A stretch of 41,428 nt of DNA from Candidatus Poseidoniia archaeon (GTDB lineage: Archaea > Thermoplasmatota > Poseidoniia > MGIII > CG-Epi1). Numbering within the stretch: position 1 is the stretch's first letter; every line of letters starts with the position of its first letter. Location: the NCBI GenBank assembly GCA_029936395.1, contig JAPYSW010000007.1, positions 1-41,428 of the forward strand. Reading direction: 5' to 3'. Shown here one piece after another: positions 27,081-37,300 of this stretch. Position numbers and translations under genes: made by a program. The notes beneath the pieces were generated by a model. That model saw only the letters and a program-made list of their open reading frames with translations. It made no database searches and was not told the DNA's origin.

Positions 27081-29174
27081 TTAGTTATCTTTATCGTCGT
27101 TCATTTTCTTTCGAAGCTGCTCTATCGAAACTGAAACCTTTTTGTCTGGAATAGAATCGGTAGGCTGCGAAAATTCCTCTACTTTATCTACATCTAAACT
27201 GAAATCTTCAATGTCCTCGACCGCTGGAGTAAAATCTTCAACATCTGTAATGGAAGACGTCTCTTCATTTTCTGATACTGGTTTAGAAATAGCAAAATCC
27301 CCCTCTCCTCCTTGACCTGATGGAACGCCCCCTTCTTCAATATCTGAGATTAGTTGTTCTCTTTTATCTGAACTTCCTTCTTCTCCAATAGCTTCCAAAA
27401 CTTCTTCAGTAGACATTTCAGAATCGTCTTCTACAATATCTTCTTCAGTTTCTATTAATTCATCTAAATCCAATTCGATTTCTTCATTATACAGAAACTC
27501 AGGCATTTCTGGAGCTACAGCACCTGGCGTAGCTATTGCTTCATAAAAGTCAAAAGCAGTTCTTTCAACTTCACCCACAAAATTAGATAGCTCTTCTTCA
27601 TCTCCATCGATTTTAGAATAAATTGCAGCCATTCGATCTGAAACAAAAGCAAAATAATTAGGTGCGACTTCAAATGCTTTTTCAGTCCAAGTAAAAGGAA
27701 TCCATGCCATTACTTGTTTATTCTTTCTGTCAACTGTTATTTTGAGCTGAGGACCAGGATATACGATACCTCCACAGGAAACATCATAATTATTCATATA
27801 AGCCAATACTTTGTAGACATCTTCTTGTCTAGGAACTTCTCTTAAATTGTATTTAGCTTCAAAATAAAAATTAACTCCTCGATAATTCATGAAAATTTCG
27901 GGTTGACCAGAACCTTGAACCGGATTTGACTTAACTTCTGAATCGCCGAATAAAGAACCCATTATTGAATCACTCCACCCTTGTCTTACTTGCTCAGGTG
28001 CATCATACTTGAGTACTATATCTTTGTTCTTTGAACGGAATTCTCTTAACGATTTAGCGTGTGCACTTAATTTCAAACCAGAAGCCATCTCACAAAGAAT
28101 CCATAATGCGTAAATGTCAGTCATTTTTTGAGTTTGTACTAATACTGTCTCTTCATAATATGACTGATACTCATCTAAAAACTCTCTCCAAAGAATTGGT
28201 AAATCCCTGTATGCTCGGTTTCTGCTCCATGTTTTAGCTTCAATAATTGCCTCACGATTAATCAATCTTTCTTCTTTTCTTGTATCTTTTGCCTTTGGAA
28301 TTAACTCAGCTAACTTTCCATCTCCTAAAACTCCCTTATGCAATTTACATGCTAAATCCAAGCGATCTAATTGTTCTTTAGTTGAGTCATCTAGAGGTTG
28401 ATATTCTTTACCATAAATAGTTGCCCAAGCTTTCTTTTCACGTTCACGACGGTCCATTTCATCTCTAAAGAATATAGCTTCAATGAATACTTCCATGTGG
28501 AATTTTACTAATAATATATTTGTGGGTGTACTCCACTTCCTTTTACGTATATCAGTAACATGTGCTGTAGCGTATTCAGTCCCTTTTTGAGCACGCGCTA
28601 GGGCTGTTTTCTGCCATCTTACGGCACCCCTTATCTGCGACTTCATTGTTTTACGCTGAACTTCAACTTTGTAAGTATATGCTCCTTTTTTGATATCGTT
28701 TGTTACTTTCAATAACTTACTAGAAATTTCGAGTAACTTTTCAATATTCAATAATATTTTTTCTTCTTCAATTGAAGAAGTTCCACCTGGATACATACCT
28801 TCGGGAGGATCATCAGCTCCAGAATTCTTAACTAAATTAGGTATATGCTCATCCCTTAGTTGTTTGAATTTTTCATAATCCAACATCCTAGGGGCAATGA
28901 CGACTTCTAACTTATTCGAAATGGAGTTTCCTGATTTATTATGTAAAGAAATTGTGTTAGTACCAATGTAATCAGGAACTACAAATTGCATAGAATGGGT
29001 TGTATTTGATCTAACAGGAGGTAGAGAATCTAATTTAGCAGTTCCCATTCGAATATGAATATCTTCTAAAGCTCTGAAAGCATTGATATTGAGCATTACT
29101 GACTCACCCTCAGTTAAATTAACTGAATGTCCTTCTGGCAACTTGAGCTCTATCGTTGCGTCTGGTAAACTCAT
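27081..29174 (-). CDS. DUF2357-like/PD-(D/E)XK-like nuclease, McrC-type partner, with long acidic C-terminal tail
   Basis: QPEIFMNYRGVNFYFEAKYNLREVPRQEDVYKVLAYM fits [D/E]...ExK...QxxxY; NKLEVVIAPRMLDYEKFKQL and MTDIYALWILCEMASGL resemble DUF2357 landmarks; start codon lies 1 nt after the stop of the upstream AAA gene (TGATATG). Confidence 0.6.
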   Translation of the reverse strand: MSLPDATIELKLPEGHSVNLTEGESVMLNINAFRALEDIHIRMGTAKLDSLPPVRSNTTHSMQFVVPDYIGTNTISLHNKSGNSISNKLEVVIAPRMLDYEKFKQLRDEHIPNLVKNSGADDPPEGMYPGGTSSIEEEKILLNIEKLLEISSKLLKVTNDIKKGAYTYKVEVQRKTMKSQIRGAVRWQKTALARAQKGTEYATAHVTDIRKRKWSTPTNILLVKFHMEVFIEAIFFRDEMDRREREKKAWATIYGKEYQPLDDSTKEQLDRLDLACKLHKGVLGDGKLAELIPKAKDTRKEERLINREAIIEAKTWSRNRAYRDLPILWREFLDEYQSYYEETVLVQTQKMTDIYALWILCEMASGLKLSAHAKSLREFRSKNKDIVLKYDAPEQVRQGWSDSIMGSLFGDSEVKSNPVQGSGQPEIFMNYRGVNFYFEAKYNLREVPRQEDVYKVLAYMNNYDVSCGGIVYPGPQLKITVDRKNKQVMAWIPFTWTEKAFEVAPNYFAFVSDRMAAIYSKIDGDEEELSNFVGEVERTAFDFYEAIATPGAVAPEMPEFLYNEEIELDLDELIETEEDIVEDDSEMSTEEVLEAIGEEGSSDKREQLISDIEEGGVPSGQGGEGDFAISKPVSENEETSSITDVEDFTPAVEDIEDFSLDVDKVEEFSQPTDSIPDKKVSVSIEQLRKKMNDDKDN

Positions 29175-29175
29175 A

Positions 29176-32016
29176 TCAACCGAATACGCTTAGACCTGGT
29201 GAATCTACCATCTTCTCTAAAGTAACAGTAATACTATGGGTACTTCCCAAGACTTCTTGAGATTTTAACATTAAACACTTCAATTCATTTCGTTCTAAAC
29301 CTTCTAATGCTGGCATTATGTTAGATTTAATGACGTCCCCAAGTGCCCGATCTAAATCATATTGTCCTATCGAATTAAAGACAGTTAACATGGAATCAAT
29401 AATAACTGCAGGTCCTATCTTTCTATAAGTTCGAACGCCTCTAGGTAGTTCGTCGTCCCGTGACGATGGAAGTTCCTCTTCTTCCAAGAAATTCATTAAT
29501 TTATTGAAAGCTTTGAACATTATACCACCTTCATCATAAAAATCAAACATTTCTTTTGCATACCAATCCTCATCAGTTTCAGGACGTTCTGGAGCAATAC
29601 CTAACTTATTTAATTTATTGAATACAAAAATAGGCATACGTCTGTACTCGTCCTCTCGGTCAGGTAATCCTATTTCTACAAAAGCAAATCTACGCATCAA
29701 TGCATGACCTACATTGAATAATGTATTCTTATCCTGTGTATTCATAGTTCCAATAATTCTAAACTCCGGAGGCATCATAAATGGAGCTCCATTAGTCTCT
29801 TTAGCTGTCAATAAAGCTTGTTTATCTCTGTATTCAAATACAGTAAATAATTTACCAAAAGCTTCATCAATATTTGCTCTATTAAACTCATCAATTACAA
29901 GATAATGGGGTTTACCAACCTCTTGCATTGTTTTTTCACAAATTTTAGCAGAATCTGAAACATATCCATCTTTGAAATAATAACCACCTGAATCATCAGG
30001 AGAAATACCTCCAATGACTTCGAAATTAGACCATTCAGCATTCGCTGTAACTATTGTATAATTAGGAATCATACTACCATCTTTAGCTTCATTGACTCCA
30101 CAAAGTTGGCTTAATAGTAAATTTGCCAGAGCAGTCTTACCAGTACCTGGATCTCCGTAAAGCATTATATTCCTACCTGACTTCAAATGTGTTACAGTTT
30201 GATTAATTGTATCTTCAGTAGTAGAATAATATTTGGATAACTCCTCATAATCTACAGTATAATCTACCTTCATAGCCTTACGTATTACTGGAGTTTGGGC
30301 TAAATCTTCCTTGAGCTCTTTCTCAATATCACTAAAATCAACTCCATAATTAGCATCTTCTGTAGGTTTGATATCAATTGTAGCCTCTGGGAATTCTGAA
30401 AGAAGGCGATCCATAGCATCTTCTAAAGTAATATCTTTAGGTAAAGCAGGTGCTTTATCTTCAGAAGTAGTCTCATCTTCTTCAGGTGTAAATGAAGAAT
30501 CAAATGGATCTGAAGGAGGGCTGCTCAACTGCATTTCCATCATACGATCTCTAAACTTTTCAGTTCCAAACTTTATACCATACCAAACTGCCCCGCCAGC
30601 TACAAAAAGTGGAATGATTAACATAACCCAACCAATTGTATCATCGGGTGCTGAAATATCTTTTTGAGAAAGTAAAGCCGGTGCAATCATAGTTGCAAAC
30701 AAAGTACCAACGCCTACAGCGAATAAACCGAAATAAGCCAGACCTTCCATACTCTGCTCCGATTTTCTCTTACGATAAAACAAGAAAATTCCAAGGAAAG
30801 CAATAGATACAAACAAAACGGTTAGAATAATATCGCCTTGTTCAAAATAAATATTAGCTCGATTTCTTATTAAATTCCAAACTAAAACAAAAAATTGGAA
30901 ACCAAGACCCAATAAAATCATAAGGAAATACTTCGCTTCTTCCATATCTTTTAGTCTTATTGTTTGAATAATATATGCAGCAATACCAAATAAAAGAGCA
31001 AGAAGACCAGCTAGTAATATTATCATCTCAATAGGTTGCAAATTTACTAGAGCTCTTGTGGGAATTCCGTTGGATGCGTAACATGCATTGAATATTGATA
31101 AATCGCTACTTCCATCAAACATTTTACTACAATTAAACCAAGGACCGCGAACCCAATTATGATGCAAGGCTGCAAAAACCAAAGAACCAGCACCAATAAA
31201 AGAATATATTGTACTCAACGGAGCTTCACTTATATCTTTACCAGTAACCGCATAAAGGAATACAATATACGAAACTACTATCACAACTAAAGCTGCAGTA
31301 GCTCCCAAAGTACTGTATAATGAACCTAACGCTCCTGCAGGATATAATTTTGAAATACAACCAGTTGTACTATCATCAGTACATATCTTATCATCATTAA
31401 CTGGTGAATAACCACCGCCAATATAGGCATAAACTATAACCATAATCAAAATACAAAATATTAACGGAGCCATGATATTACTATCATTTATGCGTCTAGC
31501 CTGAATGAATATACAAAGTGCTAAAAATACTATCAAACCCAAAACACTTTGATATTGATTAGCTTTAATATTAAAATTGTCAGTCTCCCAACTGGATGTT
31601 AATACTAAAGGACAACCATCAGGATCATTAGCTGCATCGGGATTAATCCAATCAGGGCATCTAAGTGGATTGCGATCATCAATATAGGCATCTAAATTTT
31701 CAGAAGTACCATTCATACCTCCTGCACCTTTCGACGTAGCATCAGGTCCAGGAATATCTGCTGTAGTGTAATAAAGTAATAAACCAAGGAGAGCAACAGC
31801 AGCTAGAAACTGCAACGCGGGTAAATAGAAACTCGCCCTACTTCTCTTAATAATTGGAGGCACTGAAGTAGATTTAGGAGTGCCAGACTCTTTGGAGACT
31901 GGGGTTTCGACAGAAGAAGGGCCTACATCCTTTGCACCCGATAAATTTACACCACAAATATTACAAAAAGGTGCATTATCCTCGACCTCTACAGCACAGA
32001 CTGGACACTTTTTCAT
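29176..32016 (-). CDS. Membrane McrB-like AAA+ NTPase with N-terminal zinc ribbon and about 10 TM helices
   Basis: N-terminal CPVCAVEVEDNAPFCNICG; many hydrophobic helices; Walker A GDPGTGKTALANLL; Walker B YLVIDEFNRANIDEAFGKLFTVFE; IIGTMNTQDKNTLFNVGHALMRRFAFVEI (MNxxD-type McrB signature). Confidence 0.8.
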   Translation of the reverse strand: MKKCPVCAVEVEDNAPFCNICGVNLSGAKDVGPSSVETPVSKESGTPKSTSVPPIIKRSRASFYLPALQFLAAVALLGLLLYYTTADIPGPDATSKGAGGMNGTSENLDAYIDDRNPLRCPDWINPDAANDPDGCPLVLTSSWETDNFNIKANQYQSVLGLIVFLALCIFIQARRINDSNIMAPLIFCILIMVIVYAYIGGGYSPVNDDKICTDDSTTGCISKLYPAGALGSLYSTLGATAALVVIVVSYIVFLYAVTGKDISEAPLSTIYSFIGAGSLVFAALHHNWVRGPWFNCSKMFDGSSDLSIFNACYASNGIPTRALVNLQPIEMIILLAGLLALLFGIAAYIIQTIRLKDMEEAKYFLMILLGLGFQFFVLVWNLIRNRANIYFEQGDIILTVLFVSIAFLGIFLFYRKRKSEQSMEGLAYFGLFAVGVGTLFATMIAPALLSQKDISAPDDTIGWVMLIIPLFVAGGAVWYGIKFGTEKFRDRMMEMQLSSPPSDPFDSSFTPEEDETTSEDKAPALPKDITLEDAMDRLLSEFPEATIDIKPTEDANYGVDFSDIEKELKEDLAQTPVIRKAMKVDYTVDYEELSKYYSTTEDTINQTVTHLKSGRNIMLYGDPGTGKTALANLLLSQLCGVNEAKDGSMIPNYTIVTANAEWSNFEVIGGISPDDSGGYYFKDGYVSDSAKICEKTMQEVGKPHYLVIDEFNRANIDEAFGKLFTVFEYRDKQALLTAKETNGAPFMMPPEFRIIGTMNTQDKNTLFNVGHALMRRFAFVEIGLPDREDEYRRMPIFVFNKLNKLGIAPERPETDEDWYAKEMFDFYDEGGIMFKAFNKLMNFLEEEELPSSRDDELPRGVRTYRKIGPAVIIDSMLTVFNSIGQYDLDRALGDVIKSNIMPALEGLERNELKCLMLKSQEVLGSTHSITVTLEKMVDSPGLSVFG

Positions 32017-32055
32017 AATCTATCCAATTAAGACATTGGTTAAAAGCTTTTGATT

Positions 32056-32811
32056 ATGGGAAACACTCTTAACAACCATTTTAATGTGAATTTAATGACT
32101 GCCAATTTAATGACCTTAAGAGACTTAAGAGTCCAAACTTTTAAGGAAAGAAGAGAAGGAAGATTAACCAAATTACCTTCATCATTTTATAATAGAATGA
32201 AAAAGTTAGAAAATCAAATTAGACAAGTCATAGAAGATACAAAGAACGACCCTAGTCGATTTGAAAAAGCTAATGCAGACATTAGAAAATTTATGGATAT
32301 GAAACTAGAATTGCATAAGCACAGAGAAAGAAAACTTACCGATTTAGCACGGGAAAAAATAAATGGTCAAAACCCAAATACTGAGAATGCACACAATAGT
32401 GAAAATGAATATCTTGTCGCCTTATGTGGAGTAATTGAAGAGCACAGAAAGAAAACCCTACTCAGTAAAGATATAACCTATATCGAAGGAGCAATAGAAG
32501 AAACTGAGATTAAAGAACCTGAAATAGAAGAAGCCAATATTAAGGAAAATAAGAATGAAAAACTAGTTACAAAGACGCCAGAAACTGAAAAGCCAGATCT
32601 CGAGAAATCTAAAATCGAAGAACCTGAGCAAGTTATAGATAAAGAAGAATATGTGAAAGTAGAAGTTTTAGAAGATTTACCCACATTTACTGGAATGGAT
32701 GCAAATAATTATACTCTCAAAAATGACGACATTGCAGATATACCTATCTATAATGCTAAAATGTTAAGTGATGCAGGAAAAGTTAAAATTATCAAAGAGG
32801 TGAAAACTTGA
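32056..32811 (+). CDS. Archaeal GINS complex subunit (Gins51/Gins15-like), A-B domain order
   Basis: N-terminal LRDLRVQTFKERREGRLTKLPSSFYNRMKKLENQI...KLELHKHRERKLTDLA and C-terminal VKVEVLEDLPTFTGMDANNYTLKNDDIADIPIYNAKMLSDAGKVKII (B domain), separated by a Glu/Lys-rich linker. Confidence 0.78.
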   Translation: MGNTLNNHFNVNLMTANLMTLRDLRVQTFKERREGRLTKLPSSFYNRMKKLENQIRQVIEDTKNDPSRFEKANADIRKFMDMKLELHKHRERKLTDLAREKINGQNPNTENAHNSENEYLVALCGVIEEHRKKTLLSKDITYIEGAIEETEIKEPEIEEANIKENKNEKLVTKTPETEKPDLEKSKIEEPEQVIDKEEYVKVEVLEDLPTFTGMDANNYTLKNDDIADIPIYNAKMLSDAGKVKIIKEVKT

Positions 32812-33551
32812 CTTACAAGTTAGATAAAGAAGGAATCATAATCACTGAAGAAAAATTAGCCGCTCAAATATATAATAAAGGAAGGACAGGAACACCTTTG
32901 GAGAAAGGACAACTTCTTTTGAGGAAAGAAGAAGCTCTTTATTGTGACTACAGAAATGATATAGATTTAAGTGAAGATACAATAAATAAATTCAAAAAAG
33001 ATAACCTCACCCACATCGTTTACAGGGATCTTAAAGAGAGGGGATTGATGGTGAAAGTGGATGAACATGGTCTACGATTGTATGACCGGAAAAAATCTTC
33101 AAAGGGTCAATCTTCAGCAGTAATTCTAGCTAAAAATTTTAAGTATGAAATTGATTTTAATGACATATTTACAGAACTAGAACGAGGTTTAGAAAGAAGA
33201 ATACAAATTGCGATTATTGATATTGAAGAAGATGTTGTTTACTATATAACGAAAATAGTCGAATGGCCGGAAACCAAATTGAAGAAAGATGGAAATATAA
33301 TAATTAATGATCCCGAAGTCAAAGAGTTGATAGACAAAGGATACCAAATTAATTCAGGTCTTAAATTTGGAACTCATTACAGAATATATAACTATGAATC
33401 AAAACATGCGCCATGGCTTATACATATTGTAAAAGATGGAATAACTTGGTTAGATATTACAAGAATGGTACGAGTCGGACATGGAGTAAACAAGACTATA
33501 GTTCTAGCCTACAAAAAAAGATGGATAAGTCTTGAATGGATAAAACCCTAA
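32808..33551 (+). CDS. endA: tRNA-splicing endonuclease
   Basis: GLKFGTHYRIYNYESKHAPWLIHIV...RMVRVGHGVNKTIVLAY carries the Tyr/His/Lys catalytic context; N-terminal half has a second degenerate repeat (VYRDLKERGLMVKVDEHGLRLYDR). Confidence 0.88.
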   Translation: MTYKLDKEGIIITEEKLAAQIYNKGRTGTPLEKGQLLLRKEEALYCDYRNDIDLSEDTINKFKKDNLTHIVYRDLKERGLMVKVDEHGLRLYDRKKSSKGQSSAVILAKNFKYEIDFNDIFTELERGLERRIQIAIIDIEEDVVYYITKIVEWPETKLKKDGNIIINDPEVKELIDKGYQINSGLKFGTHYRIYNYESKHAPWLIHIVKDGITWLDITRMVRVGHGVNKTIVLAYKKRWISLEWIKP

Positions 33552-33582
33552 TATTAGTAATTTAAGAACATATATGAGAAAA

Positions 33583-33592
33583 CTTATATAAG
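33583..33592 (+). promoter_or_regulatory. Probable TATA box for ABC transporter operon
   Basis: CTTATATAAG about 25-34 nt upstream of the ATG at 33617. Confidence 0.55.
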
Positions 33593-33616
33593 GCAAATTG
33601 AACCAGAGGAAATTAT

Positions 33617-34345
33617 ATGACACTACTTGAAGTTCAAGAATTAAAAAGAGGTTTTGGTTCTAAAACATTCAACACTAGAATAGAGGTCCTAAAAGGAGTC
33701 AATTTATCCATTAAAAGAGGTGAATTGGTTGCGCTAATGGGACCCTCTGGTTGTGGAAAATCAACTCTATTGAATATAATTGGAGGATTACTAAGAGCAG
33801 ATTCTGGAAAAATAGAACTTGACCTTTTAAATTCTAAATATGTTTATGGAAAAGAAAATCCTAGTGGAGTCGTGGAGGTAAGAAGAAATGGTATCGGATG
33901 GATTTTTCAAGATTTTCACTTACTAGAACAATTAACGGCTCAAGACAATGTGGCATTAGCACTTGAAATAAAAGGAATGAAAGAAGAGGAAGCTGATGAA
34001 AAAGCAATAGAAGCACTAATCAAAGTAGGATTAGAAGACCGTATTGATTTCCCGGCAGGGCAACTGTCAGGAGGGCAACAACAGAGAGTTGCAGTAGCAC
34101 GTGCAATTACAGGTTCAAGACCTCTCTTACTAGCTGACGAGCCCACGGGTAATCTTGATGTGAAGAGTGGAGAAGATGTTATAACTTTATTCAAAGAACT
34201 TTGCCGTGATCCACTAAACCCAATATCTATACTAATGGTGACACATGATCCTATGCTAGCAACAAAAGCTGATAGAATGTTACTAATGAAAGATGGAATT
34301 ACTGCTGCATCGAACATCAAAGATGCATGGGGAGTTACTGAATGA
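33617..34345 (+). CDS. ABC transporter ATP-binding protein (LolD/MacB family)
   Basis: MGPSGCGKSTLLNIIGG, LSGGQQQRVAVARAI, LLLADEPTGNLD, ILMVTHD. Confidence 0.96.
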   Translation: MTLLEVQELKRGFGSKTFNTRIEVLKGVNLSIKRGELVALMGPSGCGKSTLLNIIGGLLRADSGKIELDLLNSKYVYGKENPSGVVEVRRNGIGWIFQDFHLLEQLTAQDNVALALEIKGMKEEEADEKAIEALIKVGLEDRIDFPAGQLSGGQQQRVAVARAITGSRPLLLADEPTGNLDVKSGEDVITLFKELCRDPLNPISILMVTHDPMLATKADRMLLMKDGITAASNIKDAWGVTE

Positions 34346-37300
34346 ATATAATTCAAAAATTAGGTTATTGGCTATTTAACTTAAAAAAATGGTTCCTAAA
34401 TTTACCCGCTGCAGCCCCTATCGCTCTTAAAAGAACATGGAGAGGAAGAGAAAGAGCTATTGCCGTTATTGCGGGAGTATTCTTAGCTACCCTAGTAATG
34501 ACTACTGTTTTCGCGTATGGTAGTGGACTTTCCAAAGCTGCACTCAAAGATGGTGTTGAGGATTTGTTATTCGATGGAAAAATAGATTTCCGCCAAGATC
34601 CAGGAGATAATGTTTTGGGAAGGACAAATGATTCTGCTGCTTGGAAATCCGTTTGTGATGAGTTAACACAGAAAGAAGAATTTGATGATTGTGGACTTGT
34701 CTTTGGAAGACAAGGAATACGTATAGATGGTTTCTTTGATCAAGGATTTTTTACGCCTCAGCCACTTAATGTAGAAAATATTGAAGGGTCTGGGAATTGG
34801 GCTAATGTTAGTCTTGATTACCCTGAAGCTCTAGAATATGGACCTCCAATTAATGACGAAAGGATAATCCGATTTTATGGAGATGGGATATGGGATGGTG
34901 AATTAGGAGAAAGACATTCTAAAGACATAATGTATGGTGAATGGCCTCAATCTGGAAAAGAAGCAACTGAAATGAGAGCCGTGATTTTACCTTCAAAGTT
35001 AGCCAGTCAAGCCGGAGTCAAAATAAATGACACCATAGATTCACTAACCTTTTCATATGTTACTAATGTAAAACTATTCTCCGAAGAAATGCCCGGTTGT
35101 GACGTAAAAAATATTGAGTACGGACCTGTAGACAATGGCCACAAATATTGTAGATTGAATATGACTGTTACAAATCTTACAATAGCTGCAATTTACCAAG
35201 AAAAGGGCGCTGGAAATCCTACCATTTTATTTGATCCTGTGATAATACCAGCTGAAATATTAAGTGAATTTCAAAAAACAACTCTAATGGATTATGATCA
35301 TGGATATCTTGGTTTCGCACTCGATAGAGATAAATTGCCATCCCAGACAGCTGATGCAGCTGCCGATTACTTAGATGACTTGTATGAAGAAGTTACAGAA
35401 AGAAGAATAACGGTATTGTATGCTGCTAATGGAACTTCACCTGTAACAAGAGAAAACTTAACTACTGAAAATAAAGTAGGAGTTATAAGTGGTTCACAAA
35501 GTGAAAAAGATTGTGATAAAAAGATAATCAAAGCTCAATGTTTTGTTAGTAATGTAACAAATCTGAAAAATTTCGAAAACTCAAATAATGAACCAATTAA
35601 TTATTTCATCATGGATTCACAATATTTAGGATCACAAGCTGAAATAAATGGAACACTTGTAGATTCATGGGGTGGATATGCTGATGGAGAAGTTGAACTA
35701 ATCTATACTGACTTAATTCGTGGGACTATCGTCTTCCTGAATATTTTCTTAGGACTTGTTGGAATTTTTAATTATATTCTAGCAATACCAATTGTAGTAC
35801 TATCTTTCTCCGTATTGATATACGGACTGCAATTATCACTAGAGCAAAGGAGAAGAGAAATAGCAATACATCGAGTTATTGGAGGAACCCAAGAAGGATT
35901 AAGAAAGATGCTGACTTCTGAAGTGGTAATAGTTAGTATAATCGCATTTATTGGTGGTTATATCCTTTCAATAGGTATCGTTCCAGATTTATTATCGGCA
36001 GTAGGTTTTATGGACTTTGAACGAAACAATGATTTAGCTGAATATCGATGGAATAATTTAGGAATCGTAGCATTAATATTTACAATAGCAGCCACCATAG
36101 GAATCGCTTGGTACTATGGAAGAGCAAAAGCTCGAGAATTCCTAAATCAAGAAATTGAAGAAGGTGTCAAAAATAATGCAAAACAGACTGAACCGAGATT
36201 TTGGCTACCTCTTATCGCCTTTATTATAGGTCTATTTACAGCAATAGAAATCTGGATAGAAGACAATGGTGGCTTAGGAAGTATCGGAGAAGATGGTTTG
36301 ATTACCAATTTCATAACAGGTGGTCTTCTCAAAATATTCGCACCATTCTTGCTATGGATTGGAGGAGCTATAATTCTTGGTAGAATTGGTGCAAAAGGTC
36401 CTGAAATTTTAGTTCGAATATTCGGAAGAACGGCACTTCTATCAGATATTAAGAGAGGATTAACTAATTCTACATCTTCAGATACAGTAAATCGGTTAGC
36501 AGTTATTATGTTGTTAACGCTATCAATTGTAACTCTAGCGGCCATACAAGGCTATACTGGAACGGATGTTGATGAAAGAACAGCATCCGCAGACATTGGA
36601 GCGGACCTACAAGTACAATTCGTAGATCCTCTTTCTAAAGAAGAAGCTGAAACTGCAGTGAACAAAGCAATATATCGAATAAATGATAAGGAAATAAAGA
36701 AAATAGAATCTAGTGCTTCTGTAGGAACTATATATCCTACTACAAAAGGTAGCTCCGGAATTATTACAACGTATGTTGTTTTTGAGAATTCGGAAAATAC
36801 CCTTATCTGGGATCAACAGGCAGTTCCAAATAGAAATATTGATAGCACAATGAATAAACTATCGAATGACGGATTTACTGCTGGAGAAGGAGCTATCAGT
36901 TTACTAGATTTACCTGATAATAATGATGATAGAGGATTTGGACCAAATTCAGAATCTAGAGATTCGGAATTTGAATACAAGATTACCTTAGAATATCCGG
37001 AATATGTATTCAGAATGAATCAAAATTATAAGTTCGAAACATATGAATTAAATATTACTAATGGTTCATTGACTCACAATTGGACTTCTAATCTAACTGC
37101 TGGTTCTTGGATTGTTGTAAATAATTTAGATAATTCAACATACAATTTAACGCTTGAAAGTATTGTTGGAAATTACACATTACCAATTGTTGGGGGAAAT
37201 AACTTTACTTCATTTATTGAGATTCCACCTTTTGGAGGGCCATTTCATTTCAATATAACAGTAGATAGTGATAACATCACACAAAACAAATTGGACATTG

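Noticed and set aside
30368-30667. 99-aa plus-strand ORF
   Set aside because: Antisense to the McrB-like AAA gene; no protein-like features.
29176-32016. MoxR-type chaperone reading of the AAA protein
   Set aside because: The DEFNRAN..FGKLF and MNTQD..RRF motifs and the adjacent nuclease-like partner fit McrB better, but this remains to be tested by phylogeny.
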